DNA of 55,474 nt from Bacteroides sp. (lineage in GTDB: Bacteria > Bacteroidota > Bacteroidia > Bacteroidales > UBA7960). Both the position numbers and the translations under genes were made by a program. The notes under the pieces were generated by a model, which worked only from the letters and a program-made list of their open reading frames with translations, did no database searches and had not been told where the DNA came from. Position 1 is the stretch's first letter. Every line of letters begins with the position of its first letter. The stretch lies in the NCBI GenBank assembly GCA_036351255.1, contig JAZBOS010000028.1, positions 1-55,474 of the forward strand, given 5' to 3'. Positions 25,521 to 33,373 of the stretch are shown piece after piece.

Positions 25521-26345
25521 TTACCAAATGTTTGGCTGACCTTTGACCTCATCATAAGTAAAAACAGGGCCATCACGGCATACAAAATAGCTCCCCATCA
25601 TACAGCGACCGCATTTCCCCAACCCGCACGACATGTTCTTCTCCATAGAGAGATAAATTAGGTTTTCAGGGAAACCCATTTCAAGAAGTTTCAGGGTGCC
25701 ATATTTCATCATAACAGGTGGACCGCAAACCACACCCACTGCTTTAGCCAAATCCACTTCCACATGGTCGAGCAGAACTGTGGCCACCCCAACATGTTCT
25801 TCCCAATACTGATCGGCTAAATCAACGGTTCGCAAGGTTTGGAATTTATTTATTTTATTCAATTCACTGAACAAAGGCTTATATATGCAGTCCTCAGGGG
25901 TTTTAGAACCGTAGCACAAAACCACTTTTCTGAGTTTGTCTTTCATATCTATCAGCATGTAAAGCAACGAACGGATTGGCGCAAGGCCACAACCCCCACT
26001 TAAGATCAAGATCTCCTTATCAACAAAATCTTCAATCGGGTAACCCCTGCCAAAGGGACCCCTTACCCCTAAAACAGCTCCCGGCTCAAGATTATGCATC
26101 TTTTCGGTAACATAGCCGGCCTTCATAATTGTAACATCGAAGCGATCGGTAACCAGGGGCGAGGAAGAGGGTGTAAAGGGGGCTTCACCAATGCCATCCA
26201 GGGTAAGCTCAATAAATTCCCCGGTCTTAAAACGGAATTCCCGCTCGGGAACAAAGACAAAAGTTTTTATTAAGGGAGACTCTTCAATCACCTTTTCGAG
26301 GGTAACCTTGAAAGGTTTGTAAATATTTTCGCTTCTTGTGGCCAC
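25521..26345 (-). CDS. FAD/NAD(P)-binding reductase subunit (sulfhydrogenase gamma-like)
   Basis: Ferredoxin-reductase-type flavoprotein of 274 aa. The FAD-binding barrel has the TPSSSPL segment and the loop GVRGPFGRGYPIE. The nucleotide-binding half has GGCGLAPIRSLLY and the conserved VCGPPVMM. The C-terminal [2Fe-2S] motif C-x4-C-x2-C (CGLGKCGRC) followed by a fourth Cys (FVCRDG) is the pattern of sulfhydrogenase gamma (HydG/ShyC) and dihydroorotate dehydrogenase electron-transfer subunits. It should exchange electrons with NAD(P)H. It lies 8 bp after the beta-type gene. Confidence 0.92.
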   Translation of the reverse strand: MATRSENIYKPFKVTLEKVIEESPLIKTFVFVPEREFRFKTGEFIELTLDGIGEAPFTPSSSPLVTDRFDVTIMKAGYVTEKMHNLEPGAVLGVRGPFGRGYPIEDFVDKEILILSGGCGLAPIRSLLYMLIDMKDKLRKVVLCYGSKTPEDCIYKPLFSELNKINKFQTLRTVDLADQYWEEHVGVATVLLDHVEVDLAKAVGVVCGPPVMMKYGTLKLLEMGFPENLIYLSMEKNMSCGLGKCGRCMMGSYFVCRDGPVFTYDEVKGQPNIW

Positions 26346-26353
26346 AATTCTTT

Positions 26354-27355
26354 TTATTTTGTCAATTCAATTAATAATTCGTTCTTATTAATCTTCGCAA
26401 TGCATGCCTCAATACAGCGGCCGCAACCCGTACAAGCAATCGCATCAAATTTCTCAGGCCGATAAAGGTATTTGCAGAGGTAGCGGTTTTTAAAGCGATA
26501 TTCCAGTTTTTTCAGGGGATTCTCCCCTCCAGCAGTCCTTTCAAATCCTGGATATTGGCAGGCATCAAGCTGGCGAACCTTTTCGAACCCAGGCCTGTCG
26601 ATTAAAAGGAAGCAGGTACAGGTAGGGCAAATGGTCGCGCACGCCCCACATGAAACGCATTTTTTTGCATACTTCTCCCAAATGACCTTATCAGAATTAA
26701 TCACTGCATCAGTGGTCTCCTGGTAATTCGGGAGGAGCCTGTTGGCTTTTTCAAGCTCCCTTTTCACTTTTAACCTGATTTCTGTTAATCGTTCCGGGAC
26801 CTCATCAAAAGTATGAATAACTAATCCCATGCCAAGGATTCTGGAAAGAAGTTCCTCTCCTTTCATGGAAAAAGAAGAAATAATTGCGTGGCCATTAATC
26901 ATGTTAATGGTCATATCCTGGTTATTTTCCGGAAACGGATTTAGTCCATAACTGGTGCAATGACAATGCTTATTGGCAGAGTGGCAGTCGCAACCAATGA
27001 GCACCGATCCCTCCCGACGACCTGCATAATAATGGTCATTGTAAACTTCCGTCATGAAAAATTTATCCAGCAGATCAAGAGCTGAAAGGTCACAGGCAGG
27101 AATACCCAGAATAATGATTGGCTTTTCTTCTTTTTTATAAACAACCACATTTTCCTTAATGGGAAGAAAAAAAGTCTTTAGAGGAACCACCGGTTTAGGT
27201 ATGTTATAAACAATGTGCGGGATGTGTTCCTCCTGAATCAGTTGGTAATCTAGGGTTTTCCCTTTAAGAATGGGGGCAAATACCCTGAAGGAACTTAAAA
27301 GGTCAATTAATGCCTTATCCCAGGCAGTCCTTTCGATCTCATAATACCTGGCCAT
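26354..27355 (-). CDS. Fe-S subunit, sulfhydrogenase beta-like
   Basis: Iron-sulfur protein of 333 aa of the sulfhydrogenase beta / anaerobic sulfite reductase A family. The N-terminal half includes IPACDLSALDLLD and the Cys/His-rich CDCHSANKHCHC. The C-terminal half has two [4Fe-4S] motifs, CVSCGACATICPTC and CTGCGRCIEAC. The ATG at 27355 is preferred to an upstream TTG at 27382. It is the first gene of the 17-gene [NiFe] operon, about 35 nt downstream of the inferred transcription start, and works with the gamma-like product. Confidence 0.9.
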   Translation of the reverse strand: MARYYEIERTAWDKALIDLLSSFRVFAPILKGKTLDYQLIQEEHIPHIVYNIPKPVVPLKTFFLPIKENVVVYKKEEKPIIILGIPACDLSALDLLDKFFMTEVYNDHYYAGRREGSVLIGCDCHSANKHCHCTSYGLNPFPENNQDMTINMINGHAIISSFSMKGEELLSRILGMGLVIHTFDEVPERLTEIRLKVKRELEKANRLLPNYQETTDAVINSDKVIWEKYAKKCVSCGACATICPTCTCFLLIDRPGFEKVRQLDACQYPGFERTAGGENPLKKLEYRFKNRYLCKYLYRPEKFDAIACTGCGRCIEACIAKINKNELLIELTK

Positions 27356-27395
27356 ACAAACGTTTTTGAATGGGAAAAGCAAACGGTTGTTGGCA

Positions 27396-27403
27396 CAATA
27401 TTA
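27396..27403 (-). promoter_or_regulatory. -7 box of [NiFe] hydrogenase operon
   Basis: TAATATTG on the minus strand matches TAnnTTTG at five of the six defined bases. Its centre is exactly 33 bp from the centre of the proximal ATGAC-N4-GTCAG site. There is no TTTG at -33, which fits activator dependence. Confidence 0.55.
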
Positions 27404-27425
27404 AAATGAAAAAAAATGGAGGGCA

Positions 27426-27439
27426 ATGACCAGCGTCAG
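27426..27439. promoter_or_regulatory. FNR-type operator, proximal site of [NiFe] operon
   Basis: ATGACCAGCGTCAG is an inverted repeat ATGAC-N4-GTCAt with one mismatch. Its centre falls near -41.5 relative to the inferred start, the classic class II activator position. The neighbouring Crp/Fnr gene is the likely source of the protein. Confidence 0.6.
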
Positions 27440-27447
27440 AAAAAAAA

Positions 27448-27461
27448 ATGATTTTTGTCAT
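27448..27461. promoter_or_regulatory. FNR-type operator, distal site of [NiFe] operon
   Basis: ATGATTTTTGTCAT is a second copy of the motif with one half-site change. It lies 22 bp (about two turns) upstream of the proximal site and overlaps the last codons of the Crp/Fnr gene. Confidence 0.55.
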
Positions 27462-28165
27462 GCAAAAAAAGCCTTGCCAATTTTCTGCAATTCCTTTCTT
27501 TTCAAGACTTTGATCTTTCTTCCGCGGATTTCAACCAGCTCATCATGTTTAAATTCAGAAAGGAGCCTGATGACTGTTTCTGTAGCAGTTCCGACAAGGT
27601 TTGCAAGGTCTTCGCGCGAAAGGCTGATAACACTTCCTTGGTCACATTTTTCGTTTTTGAAGGCTTCATCAAGGGTAAGCAATGTTTCGGCTAATCTTTC
27701 CCGAACCGATTTCTGGGCTAAGGAGGTTATCTTATTCTCCGCTCCGTCAAGCAATTGACTAAGCAATAACATGATCCTTTGGGAAATTTCAGGATATTTA
27801 ATGGTTAGTTGAAAAAACTTTCGTTTGCTGATAAAGCAACACACCGAATCATCGAGGGCGGTTGCAGAAGCAGAATACGGTTTTCCCGAAACCACGGAAC
27901 GCAAACCCATGACCTCCCCCGGTAAAACCACTCTGATGATTTGCTCCTTGCCCTCAGGACCAAGTTTAAAAACCTTAATTTTACCTTGGTTCACACAATA
28001 AATGCCAAGTGCCCCTTTCCCCTCGTAAAAAATCATTTGACCCTTGCGGTAAAAATAACAGGTCTTTTTCAGGCTCATATCAAGCATATCGCATTCATCA
28101 ATACCACGGAAAATAGACTTTCTGTGAACCGGGCACTCTTCGCAGCTTACAATCAGAATAGGCAT
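27458..28165 (-). CDS. Crp/Fnr-family transcriptional regulator with candidate Fe-S cysteines
   Basis: Regulator of 235 aa: cyclic-nucleotide-type beta-roll (about 25-130), long dimer helix, and C-terminal winged helix with SLSREDLANLVGTATETVIRLLSEF. The N-terminus has CEEC (C8, C11), further cysteines at 25 and 36, and C109-C110. By my alignment C110 falls where E. coli FNR has its internal ligand C122, so an oxygen-labile [4Fe-4S] cluster is possible, though the spacing differs. The recognition helix reads E196-T-V-I-R200 where FNR has E-T-I-S-R. The gene sits between the [NiFe] operon and the divergent hypF, both preceded by ATGAC-N4-GTCAT-type sites. Activation by anoxia is inferred. Confidence 0.88.
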   Translation of the reverse strand: MPILIVSCEECPVHRKSIFRGIDECDMLDMSLKKTCYFYRKGQMIFYEGKGALGIYCVNQGKIKVFKLGPEGKEQIIRVVLPGEVMGLRSVVSGKPYSASATALDDSVCCFISKRKFFQLTIKYPEISQRIMLLLSQLLDGAENKITSLAQKSVRERLAETLLTLDEAFKNEKCDQGSVISLSREDLANLVGTATETVIRLLSEFKHDELVEIRGRKIKVLKRKELQKIGKAFFA

Positions 28166-28282
28166 ATCGAACCTTTAAGGTTGAATACTTGAAATCAAAA
28201 CCTTACAGCTTTCAGGCATGCAATTTAATAAACTTTTGTTTAAAACGCACTTAAAAGCAACTAAATAAATGAAGGAAAATAT

Positions 28283-28296
28283 ATGATAAATGTCAT
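28283..28296. promoter_or_regulatory. FNR-type operator upstream of hypF
   Basis: ATGATAAATGTCAT, inverted repeat of the ATGAC-N4-GTCAT type with one half-site change. Its centre lies exactly 33 bp upstream of the centre of the hypF -7 box, the same geometry as at the [NiFe] operon. It is also about 120 bp upstream of the divergent regulator gene. Confidence 0.6.
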
Positions 28297-28318
28297 ACTT
28301 TACATTCAGGTCAGATTG

Positions 28319-28326
28319 TACTTTTG
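28319..28326 (+). promoter_or_regulatory. -7 box of hyp operon
   Basis: TACTTTTG is a perfect TAnnTTTG, leaving a leader of roughly 15-20 nt before the hypF ATG at 28350. No -33 TTTG is present; the FNR-type site occupies the upstream region. Confidence 0.65.
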
Positions 28327-28349
28327 GTTGAGGAAAATTATTTGTTTTT

Positions 28350-30668
28350 ATGGTTGAATTCTATTCATACAAGAATATTGCGGTTCCAATCAAAACCAGC
28401 TACCCTGAAAATGCCTTTGAAATTAATGTAAAAGGGCTGGTGCAGGGAGTGGGGTTCCGTCCTCATATATACCGGATTGCCCTAAATAACAAAATTACAG
28501 GTTGGGTAAAGAATTCCACCATTGGGGTTCAGATCAAAGCCATTGGCAATGAAGACCATTTGGAGAAATTTATTCGCGATATTTCATTGCTGGCTCCTCC
28601 AGTGGCCGAAATAAGCGAGGTTCAGGTTATTGTATCGTCACCAAATGGAGAGAAGGGGTTTCATATTATTCCCAGTTCAGGAAAGAAGGAGGAAATTACC
28701 GAGGTATCGCCCGATATTGCCGTTTGTGCCGATTGTCTTAAGGACCTGGAAAACCAGAACCACAGAATTGATTACCCCTTGATTAACTGCACCAATTGCG
28801 GCCCCCGTTTCAGCATAATCAAAGCCCTTCCTTACGACCGCCCGCAAACCACCATGGCTGCATTTCCAATGTGCAGCAAGTGCTCGGATGAATATAGTAA
28901 TATTCACAACAGGCGATTTCATGCCCAACCGGTGGCTTGTAACGCTTGCGGGCCAGTTTACAGCCTTTACTCCCCCGCTGGGGAAAAGATCGAGTGTAAA
29001 AACTTGATCAGGGAGGCAGCTCGCATTCTTGATGAGGGAAAAATACTTGCCATTAAGGGAACCGGTGGTTTTCACCTTGCATGCGATGCTTTGAATAGCG
29101 AAACCGTTAACCGTCTCAGAACTGGAAAACTTAGGGAAGGAAAACCTTTTGCAATAATGTTTTCAAGCATTGAAACCTTATCGGAATTTGCCAGTTTGAA
29201 GTTGGAAGAAAAAACTTCCATAACTTCCTGGCAACGCCCCATCGTCCTTGTTGACGGGAAAAACAATCTTCAAGGCACAGTCAATGCAGGTTTAACGAGG
29301 ATCGGCGCTTTTCTTCCCTATATGCCTTTCCAATATCTGTTGTTCAGGCACCTTTCTACCAAGGCTATAATCTTTACCAGCGGAAACCTTTCCGAAGAAC
29401 CCGTAATCATTGACCCCAAAGTAGCCCTGAGAAAGCTCGGGCAGGGGTTCGATTTTTTGATCGATTACAACCGTGACATTTATAACCGCACCGACGATTC
29501 AGTGGTGCAGCATATTGACGGGAACATTCAAATCATTAGACGCTCGCGCGGGTTTGTACCCAAACCAATAACCCTGGAGTTCGATGCGGAAGGCATTTTT
29601 GCTACCGGCGCCGAGCTGAAAAATTGTTTTTGTCTGGGCAAGGGAAATCTGGCCATCATGAGCCAGCACATTGGCGACTTAAAGAATATGGAGACCTTCA
29701 ACTTCTTCGCCGAATCCTTATCCAGATTCAGTGGTTTGTTCAGGTTCAAACCACTATTGATTGCCACTGACATGCATCCTGATTATATGACCAGTTTTTG
29801 GAGCAAACAGCAGGGGTTGCCTGTTGAGGTGGTACAGCACCATCACGCCCATATTGCATCCTGCCTGGCCGAGCATCATATCAGGGAAAAGGTGATAGGT
29901 TTAAGTTTCGATGGAACAGGCTACGGAACCGATGGCCATATCTGGGGAAGCGAGATCATGCTTTGCGATCTGTGCAGTTTTGAAAGACTTGGACATTTCG
30001 AATACCTTCCCATGCCCGGCGGTGACAAGGCAGTGGAAGAACCCTGGCGAATGGCCCTTGCCTGCCTTTTTCTTACATACGGAGAAAGCATCCCCGATCA
30101 GGTAAAAAACATCCTGAACTTTATTGAGCCTTCAAAGCTTGACCTAGTCATGACAGCGCTCAAAAACAACATCAACATTTCACGGTCATCAGGCATTGGA
30201 AGGTTGTTCGATGCCGCTGCATCCTTACTAGGCTTATGTAATAAACCGAATTTTGAAGCCGAAGGCCCAATGAGACTTGAAGACTGCGCAACTGAAAAAA
30301 CCCTGGATTTTTATAAAACTGAAATTGAGAAAGGAAGGATTATTAAAGTGAATGGAATCATTGAAGGAATTGTCGATGACTTAAAGGCTGGGGTTAGAAA
30401 GGAAATTATTTCAACGCGCTTTCATAATTCAATCATAGAGGCAACCGTTAGCGCAATACCTAAGAATTTGAATTGCAGCATGCCAGAGAAGATTATTCTT
30501 TCGGGCGGGGCTTTCCAAAACCGTCGCCTCCTGTCTGGTATTAGGGAAAAATTAGAAGCAAAAGGATTTCAGGTATTGACAAACCACAAGGTTCCCGTCA
30601 ATGATGGGGGAATTGCTTTAGGTCAGCTAGCCGTTGCCGCTGCAAGGAGGAACAAAATATGTGTCTAA
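28350..30668 (+). CDS. hypF: carbamoyltransferase HypF
   Basis: Large [NiFe] maturation enzyme, 772 aa, which converts carbamoyl phosphate into the thiocarbamate on HypE that becomes the cyanide ligands. Domains: acylphosphatase (VKGLVQGVGFRPHIYR, 28-42); two zinc fingers (C126/C129/C147/C150 and C175/C178/C197/C200); YrdC-like domain with KGTGGFHLACDA; Kae1-like domain with HHHAHIASCLAEH and GGAFQNRRLL. All hallmarks are intact. It is first in the hyp operon, overlaps hypC by 10 bp and is preceded by an FNR-type site. Confidence 0.97.
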   Translation: MVEFYSYKNIAVPIKTSYPENAFEINVKGLVQGVGFRPHIYRIALNNKITGWVKNSTIGVQIKAIGNEDHLEKFIRDISLLAPPVAEISEVQVIVSSPNGEKGFHIIPSSGKKEEITEVSPDIAVCADCLKDLENQNHRIDYPLINCTNCGPRFSIIKALPYDRPQTTMAAFPMCSKCSDEYSNIHNRRFHAQPVACNACGPVYSLYSPAGEKIECKNLIREAARILDEGKILAIKGTGGFHLACDALNSETVNRLRTGKLREGKPFAIMFSSIETLSEFASLKLEEKTSITSWQRPIVLVDGKNNLQGTVNAGLTRIGAFLPYMPFQYLLFRHLSTKAIIFTSGNLSEEPVIIDPKVALRKLGQGFDFLIDYNRDIYNRTDDSVVQHIDGNIQIIRRSRGFVPKPITLEFDAEGIFATGAELKNCFCLGKGNLAIMSQHIGDLKNMETFNFFAESLSRFSGLFRFKPLLIATDMHPDYMTSFWSKQQGLPVEVVQHHHAHIASCLAEHHIREKVIGLSFDGTGYGTDGHIWGSEIMLCDLCSFERLGHFEYLPMPGGDKAVEEPWRMALACLFLTYGESIPDQVKNILNFIEPSKLDLVMTALKNNINISRSSGIGRLFDAAASLLGLCNKPNFEAEGPMRLEDCATEKTLDFYKTEIEKGRIIKVNGIIEGIVDDLKAGVRKEIISTRFHNSIIEATVSAIPKNLNCSMPEKIILSGGAFQNRRLLSGIREKLEAKGFQVLTNHKVPVNDGGIALGQLAVAAARRNKICV

Positions 30669-30880
30669 GCATTCCCGCAGAAATAATTTCAATAAATGGC
30701 GATGAGGCCGAAGTCTCTGTGAACGGAAACCGGCTGAAGATTTCGCTCATGGTTCTGAAAAATGTGAAGGTGGGTGATTTTATCCTGATTCATTCTGGAT
30801 TTGCCATTGAAATAATCGACCGTGAGGAAGCCGAAAAAACAATTGAGATTGTCAGGCTAATGAAGGCTGGAAATAACTGA
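30659..30880 (+). CDS. hypC: hydrogenase assembly chaperone HypC
   Basis: Protein of 73 aa starting MCLSIPAEI; Cys2 becomes N-terminal after Met removal and holds the iron intermediate. HypC works with HypD as the scaffold for the Fe(CN)2CO unit and then delivers it to the large subunit. Its start lies inside the end of hypF (10-bp overlap), so translation is coupled. Confidence 0.95.
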   Translation: MCLSIPAEIISINGDEAEVSVNGNRLKISLMVLKNVKVGDFILIHSGFAIEIIDREEAEKTIEIVRLMKAGNN

Positions 30881-30887
30881 TTAGAAT

Positions 30888-31973
30888 ATGAATTGGCTTG
30901 AAGGATACCGATCCAGGGAACTCTGCGAAGCGCTTGCAATGGAGATCTGTCGGCTGGCAACCCGGCCCATGCGCTTCATGGAGGTTTGTGGAGGTCATAC
31001 CAGGGCCATCCGCAAGTTCGGTATCCCTTCCTTACTGCCAGAAACCATAAGCCTGCTTTCTGGTCCCGGCTGCCCCGTTTGTGTTACAGGAAGGGCTTTT
31101 ATCGATCAGGCCATTTCCCTCTCCAGTCAAGAAGATACTGAAGTATGTACCTTTGGTGACCTGATCAGGGTTAATGGCAATCATGGCAGCCTTGAAAAGG
31201 CCCGCGCTGAGGGAAAACAAATCAGGATAGTACTTTCTAGCCTTGATGCCGTTGAGCATGCCAAAAGAAACCCGGAGAAAAAAATTGTTTTCCTTGGCAT
31301 CGGCTTCGAAACCACTGCTCCCGGAACTGCTGCTGCCATTCTGAAAGCCAGTCGCGACGGAATAGGGAACTTTTCGGTGCTTAGCGCGCATAAACTCATG
31401 CCCCCTGCCATGGAGGGAATCATCAGTGAAGGCATTCCCATTGATGGCTATATTTGCCCGGGACATGTAAGCACAATTACAGGAACCAGAATGTATCAAC
31501 CAATTGTTGAAAACTTCAAAATTGGATGCGTAATTTCTGGCTTTGAGCCCTTAGACCTCATGCATTCCATATTAATGCTTATCAGGCAAGTGTTAAATGA
31601 TAAACCTAAAGTCGAAATACAATACGCACGGGCGGTTAAACCTATGGGAAACCCTGAAGCCCAAAGGATGATGTATGAGGTTTTTGAAACAGCCGATGAA
31701 TGGTGGCGAGGCCTGGGGTTTTTAAAAAACAGCGGGCTGAAACCCAAACACAAATATTACGAATTTGACGCCAGAAAGGTATTTGACATCCCAACATTCA
31801 AGGAAACAGACCCCAAAGGCTGCATTTGCGGCGAAATATTAAAGGGATTAAAAACACCTCACCAGTGCAAATTATTTGCCAGGACCTGCACTCCAGTCAA
31901 TCCTGTGGGGGCCTGCATGGTATCAACCGAAGGAGCTTGCCAAACCTGGTTCAATTATGAAGGAAAAAACTGA
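30888..31973 (+). CDS. hypD: Fe(CN)2CO scaffold protein HypD
   Basis: Fe-S scaffold of 361 aa. The family motifs MEVCGGHTRAIRKFG, LLSGPGCPVCVTG, GIGFETTAPGTA and the C-terminal cysteine set GCICGEILKG...HQCKLFARTC...GACMVSTEGAC are all visible. The last group binds the [4Fe-4S] cluster that supplies electrons for ligand attachment. It lies 7 bp after hypC and overlaps hypE by 17 bp. Confidence 0.96.
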   Translation: MNWLEGYRSRELCEALAMEICRLATRPMRFMEVCGGHTRAIRKFGIPSLLPETISLLSGPGCPVCVTGRAFIDQAISLSSQEDTEVCTFGDLIRVNGNHGSLEKARAEGKQIRIVLSSLDAVEHAKRNPEKKIVFLGIGFETTAPGTAAAILKASRDGIGNFSVLSAHKLMPPAMEGIISEGIPIDGYICPGHVSTITGTRMYQPIVENFKIGCVISGFEPLDLMHSILMLIRQVLNDKPKVEIQYARAVKPMGNPEAQRMMYEVFETADEWWRGLGFLKNSGLKPKHKYYEFDARKVFDIPTFKETDPKGCICGEILKGLKTPHQCKLFARTCTPVNPVGACMVSTEGACQTWFNYEGKN

Positions 31974-32979
31974 CAGTATATTATTAAGCCACGGAAGCGG
32001 CGGAAGCCTCATGCACGAACTAGTCAGGGATGTGTTTATCAAACATTTCGACAACGCCATTCTGGGCCTTGAAAATGATGCGGCAGTGTTTAAGGCTTCA
32101 AACTCCAATATTGCCTTTACTACTGATTCATTTGTGGTTGACCCTGTCTTTTTTCCGGGTGGCGACATAGGCAAACTAGCTATTTGCGGAACCATTAACG
32201 ACTTGGTAGCGGTTGGTGCCAAACCATATTGCCTGAGCGCAGGATTTATTCTTGAAGAGGGGTTTCCTTTGAAGGAATTGGAAAGAATCGTTGCTAATAT
32301 GGCAACGATTGCCAAGTTGGCTGGGGTATTTATTGCTGCCGGCGATACCAAGGTGGTGGAAAAAGGGAAATGCGATAAAATCTTTATCAATACCTCGGGT
32401 ATCGGGGTTTTTCCGGAAGCGAATGTGCCGCTTTTCTCAAAAAAAACAATAAAGCCGGGAGATCAAATTATCATTAACGGCTTCCTTGGCGACCATGGCA
32501 TGGCCGTAATTGCCGCCCGCAACGAGTTAGAACATGCCATCAGTTTTCAGTCTGATTGTGCCCCACTCAACTTATTGCTTGGTGAATTATTGAAGGTGGA
32601 TCTCGGTATAAAGTTCATGCGCGACCCTACCAGAGGAGGGCTCGCAACCACCCTTTGCGAGATTTGTGAAGGTTTGGACATTGGGATAAAAATATTTGAA
32701 GATAAGGTACCTGTAAGGGCATCAGTACAAGGCCTCTGCGACTTGCTTGGCTTTGACCCGCTTTATGTGGCAAACGAAGGGAAAATGCTGATAGTGGCAA
32801 AAAAAGGAAGCGAACAAAACCTCCTGAGTAAACTCAGGAAGAATCCTCTGGGAAGAAATGCAGCCATTATCGGCGAAGTAATTAGTGAAAATAAAGGGTT
32901 GGTAACTCTTCAAACCTCCATCGGGGGCACCAGAATTGTGAATATGCTGTCGGGTGAGCAATTGCCCAGGATTTGTTAA
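31957..32979 (+). CDS. hypE: hydrogenase maturation protein HypE
   Basis: Protein of 340 aa that dehydrates the thiocarbamate on its C-terminal Cys to thiocyanate, the source of CN. The N-terminal LLSHGSGGSLMHELV and the ATP-binding segments (LENDAAVFKA, MRDPTRGGLATTL) are present, and the protein ends in PRIC with the essential terminal Cys. The ATG at 31957 was chosen because HypE starts shortly before SHGSGG. The gene begins inside hypD. Confidence 0.96.
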   Translation: MKEKTDSILLSHGSGGSLMHELVRDVFIKHFDNAILGLENDAAVFKASNSNIAFTTDSFVVDPVFFPGGDIGKLAICGTINDLVAVGAKPYCLSAGFILEEGFPLKELERIVANMATIAKLAGVFIAAGDTKVVEKGKCDKIFINTSGIGVFPEANVPLFSKKTIKPGDQIIINGFLGDHGMAVIAARNELEHAISFQSDCAPLNLLLGELLKVDLGIKFMRDPTRGGLATTLCEICEGLDIGIKIFEDKVPVRASVQGLCDLLGFDPLYVANEGKMLIVAKKGSEQNLLSKLRKNPLGRNAAIIGEVISENKGLVTLQTSIGGTRIVNMLSGEQLPRIC

Positions 32980-32993
32980 TCAGTCTCTACGAA

Positions 32994-33344
32994 ATGCACG
33001 AACTTGGAATTGCATTGCGCATTGCAGAAATAGCAACAAGGATTGCCAGGCAGGAAGGATTGCTTAAAGTAGATTTGGTCCATGTTGAAGTGGGCGAACT
33101 GTCTGGAATTGTCCCTGAAGCCTTATTGTTCTCTTTTGAAAGCGCCACAAAAAACAGCTTCCTGGAGAAGGCCAAACTGAAAATCAACCTGATCTCGGCC
33201 GCTGCAAGATGCAATAAATGCCAAAGAGAATTCAGCCCTGGCGGTTTTTTTTCGCTCTGCCCTGGTTGTGGAGAAAATGATTGCGAAATCATTGCTGGGA
33301 AAGAGCTTTTTATTAAATCGATCGTCTCCGAAAATGGGAAATAG
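32994..33344 (+). CDS. hypA: nickel metallochaperone HypA
   Basis: Protein of 116 aa starting MHELGIALRI; His2 and Glu3 form the nickel site. A zinc site is made by CNKC and CPGC near residues 72-96. It inserts nickel together with HypB. The ATG at 32994 is required to give the MHE start; an in-frame TTG at 32973 would spoil it. It lies 14 bp after hypE. Confidence 0.95.
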   Translation: MHELGIALRIAEIATRIARQEGLLKVDLVHVEVGELSGIVPEALLFSFESATKNSFLEKAKLKINLISAAARCNKCQREFSPGGFFSLCPGCGENDCEIIAGKELFIKSIVSENGK

Positions 33345-33373
33345 CAACACACCTAACAAAAAAAAATTCTGTC

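Noticed and set aside
28177..28205. AACCTT/AAGGTT repeats in the leader of the Crp/Fnr gene as a specific operator
   Set aside because: Short, AT-rich and not repeated at other promoters here.
31876..31956. 27-codon N-terminal extension of HypE
   Set aside because: It lies inside hypD and is absent from the family; HypE begins shortly before the SHGSGG motif.
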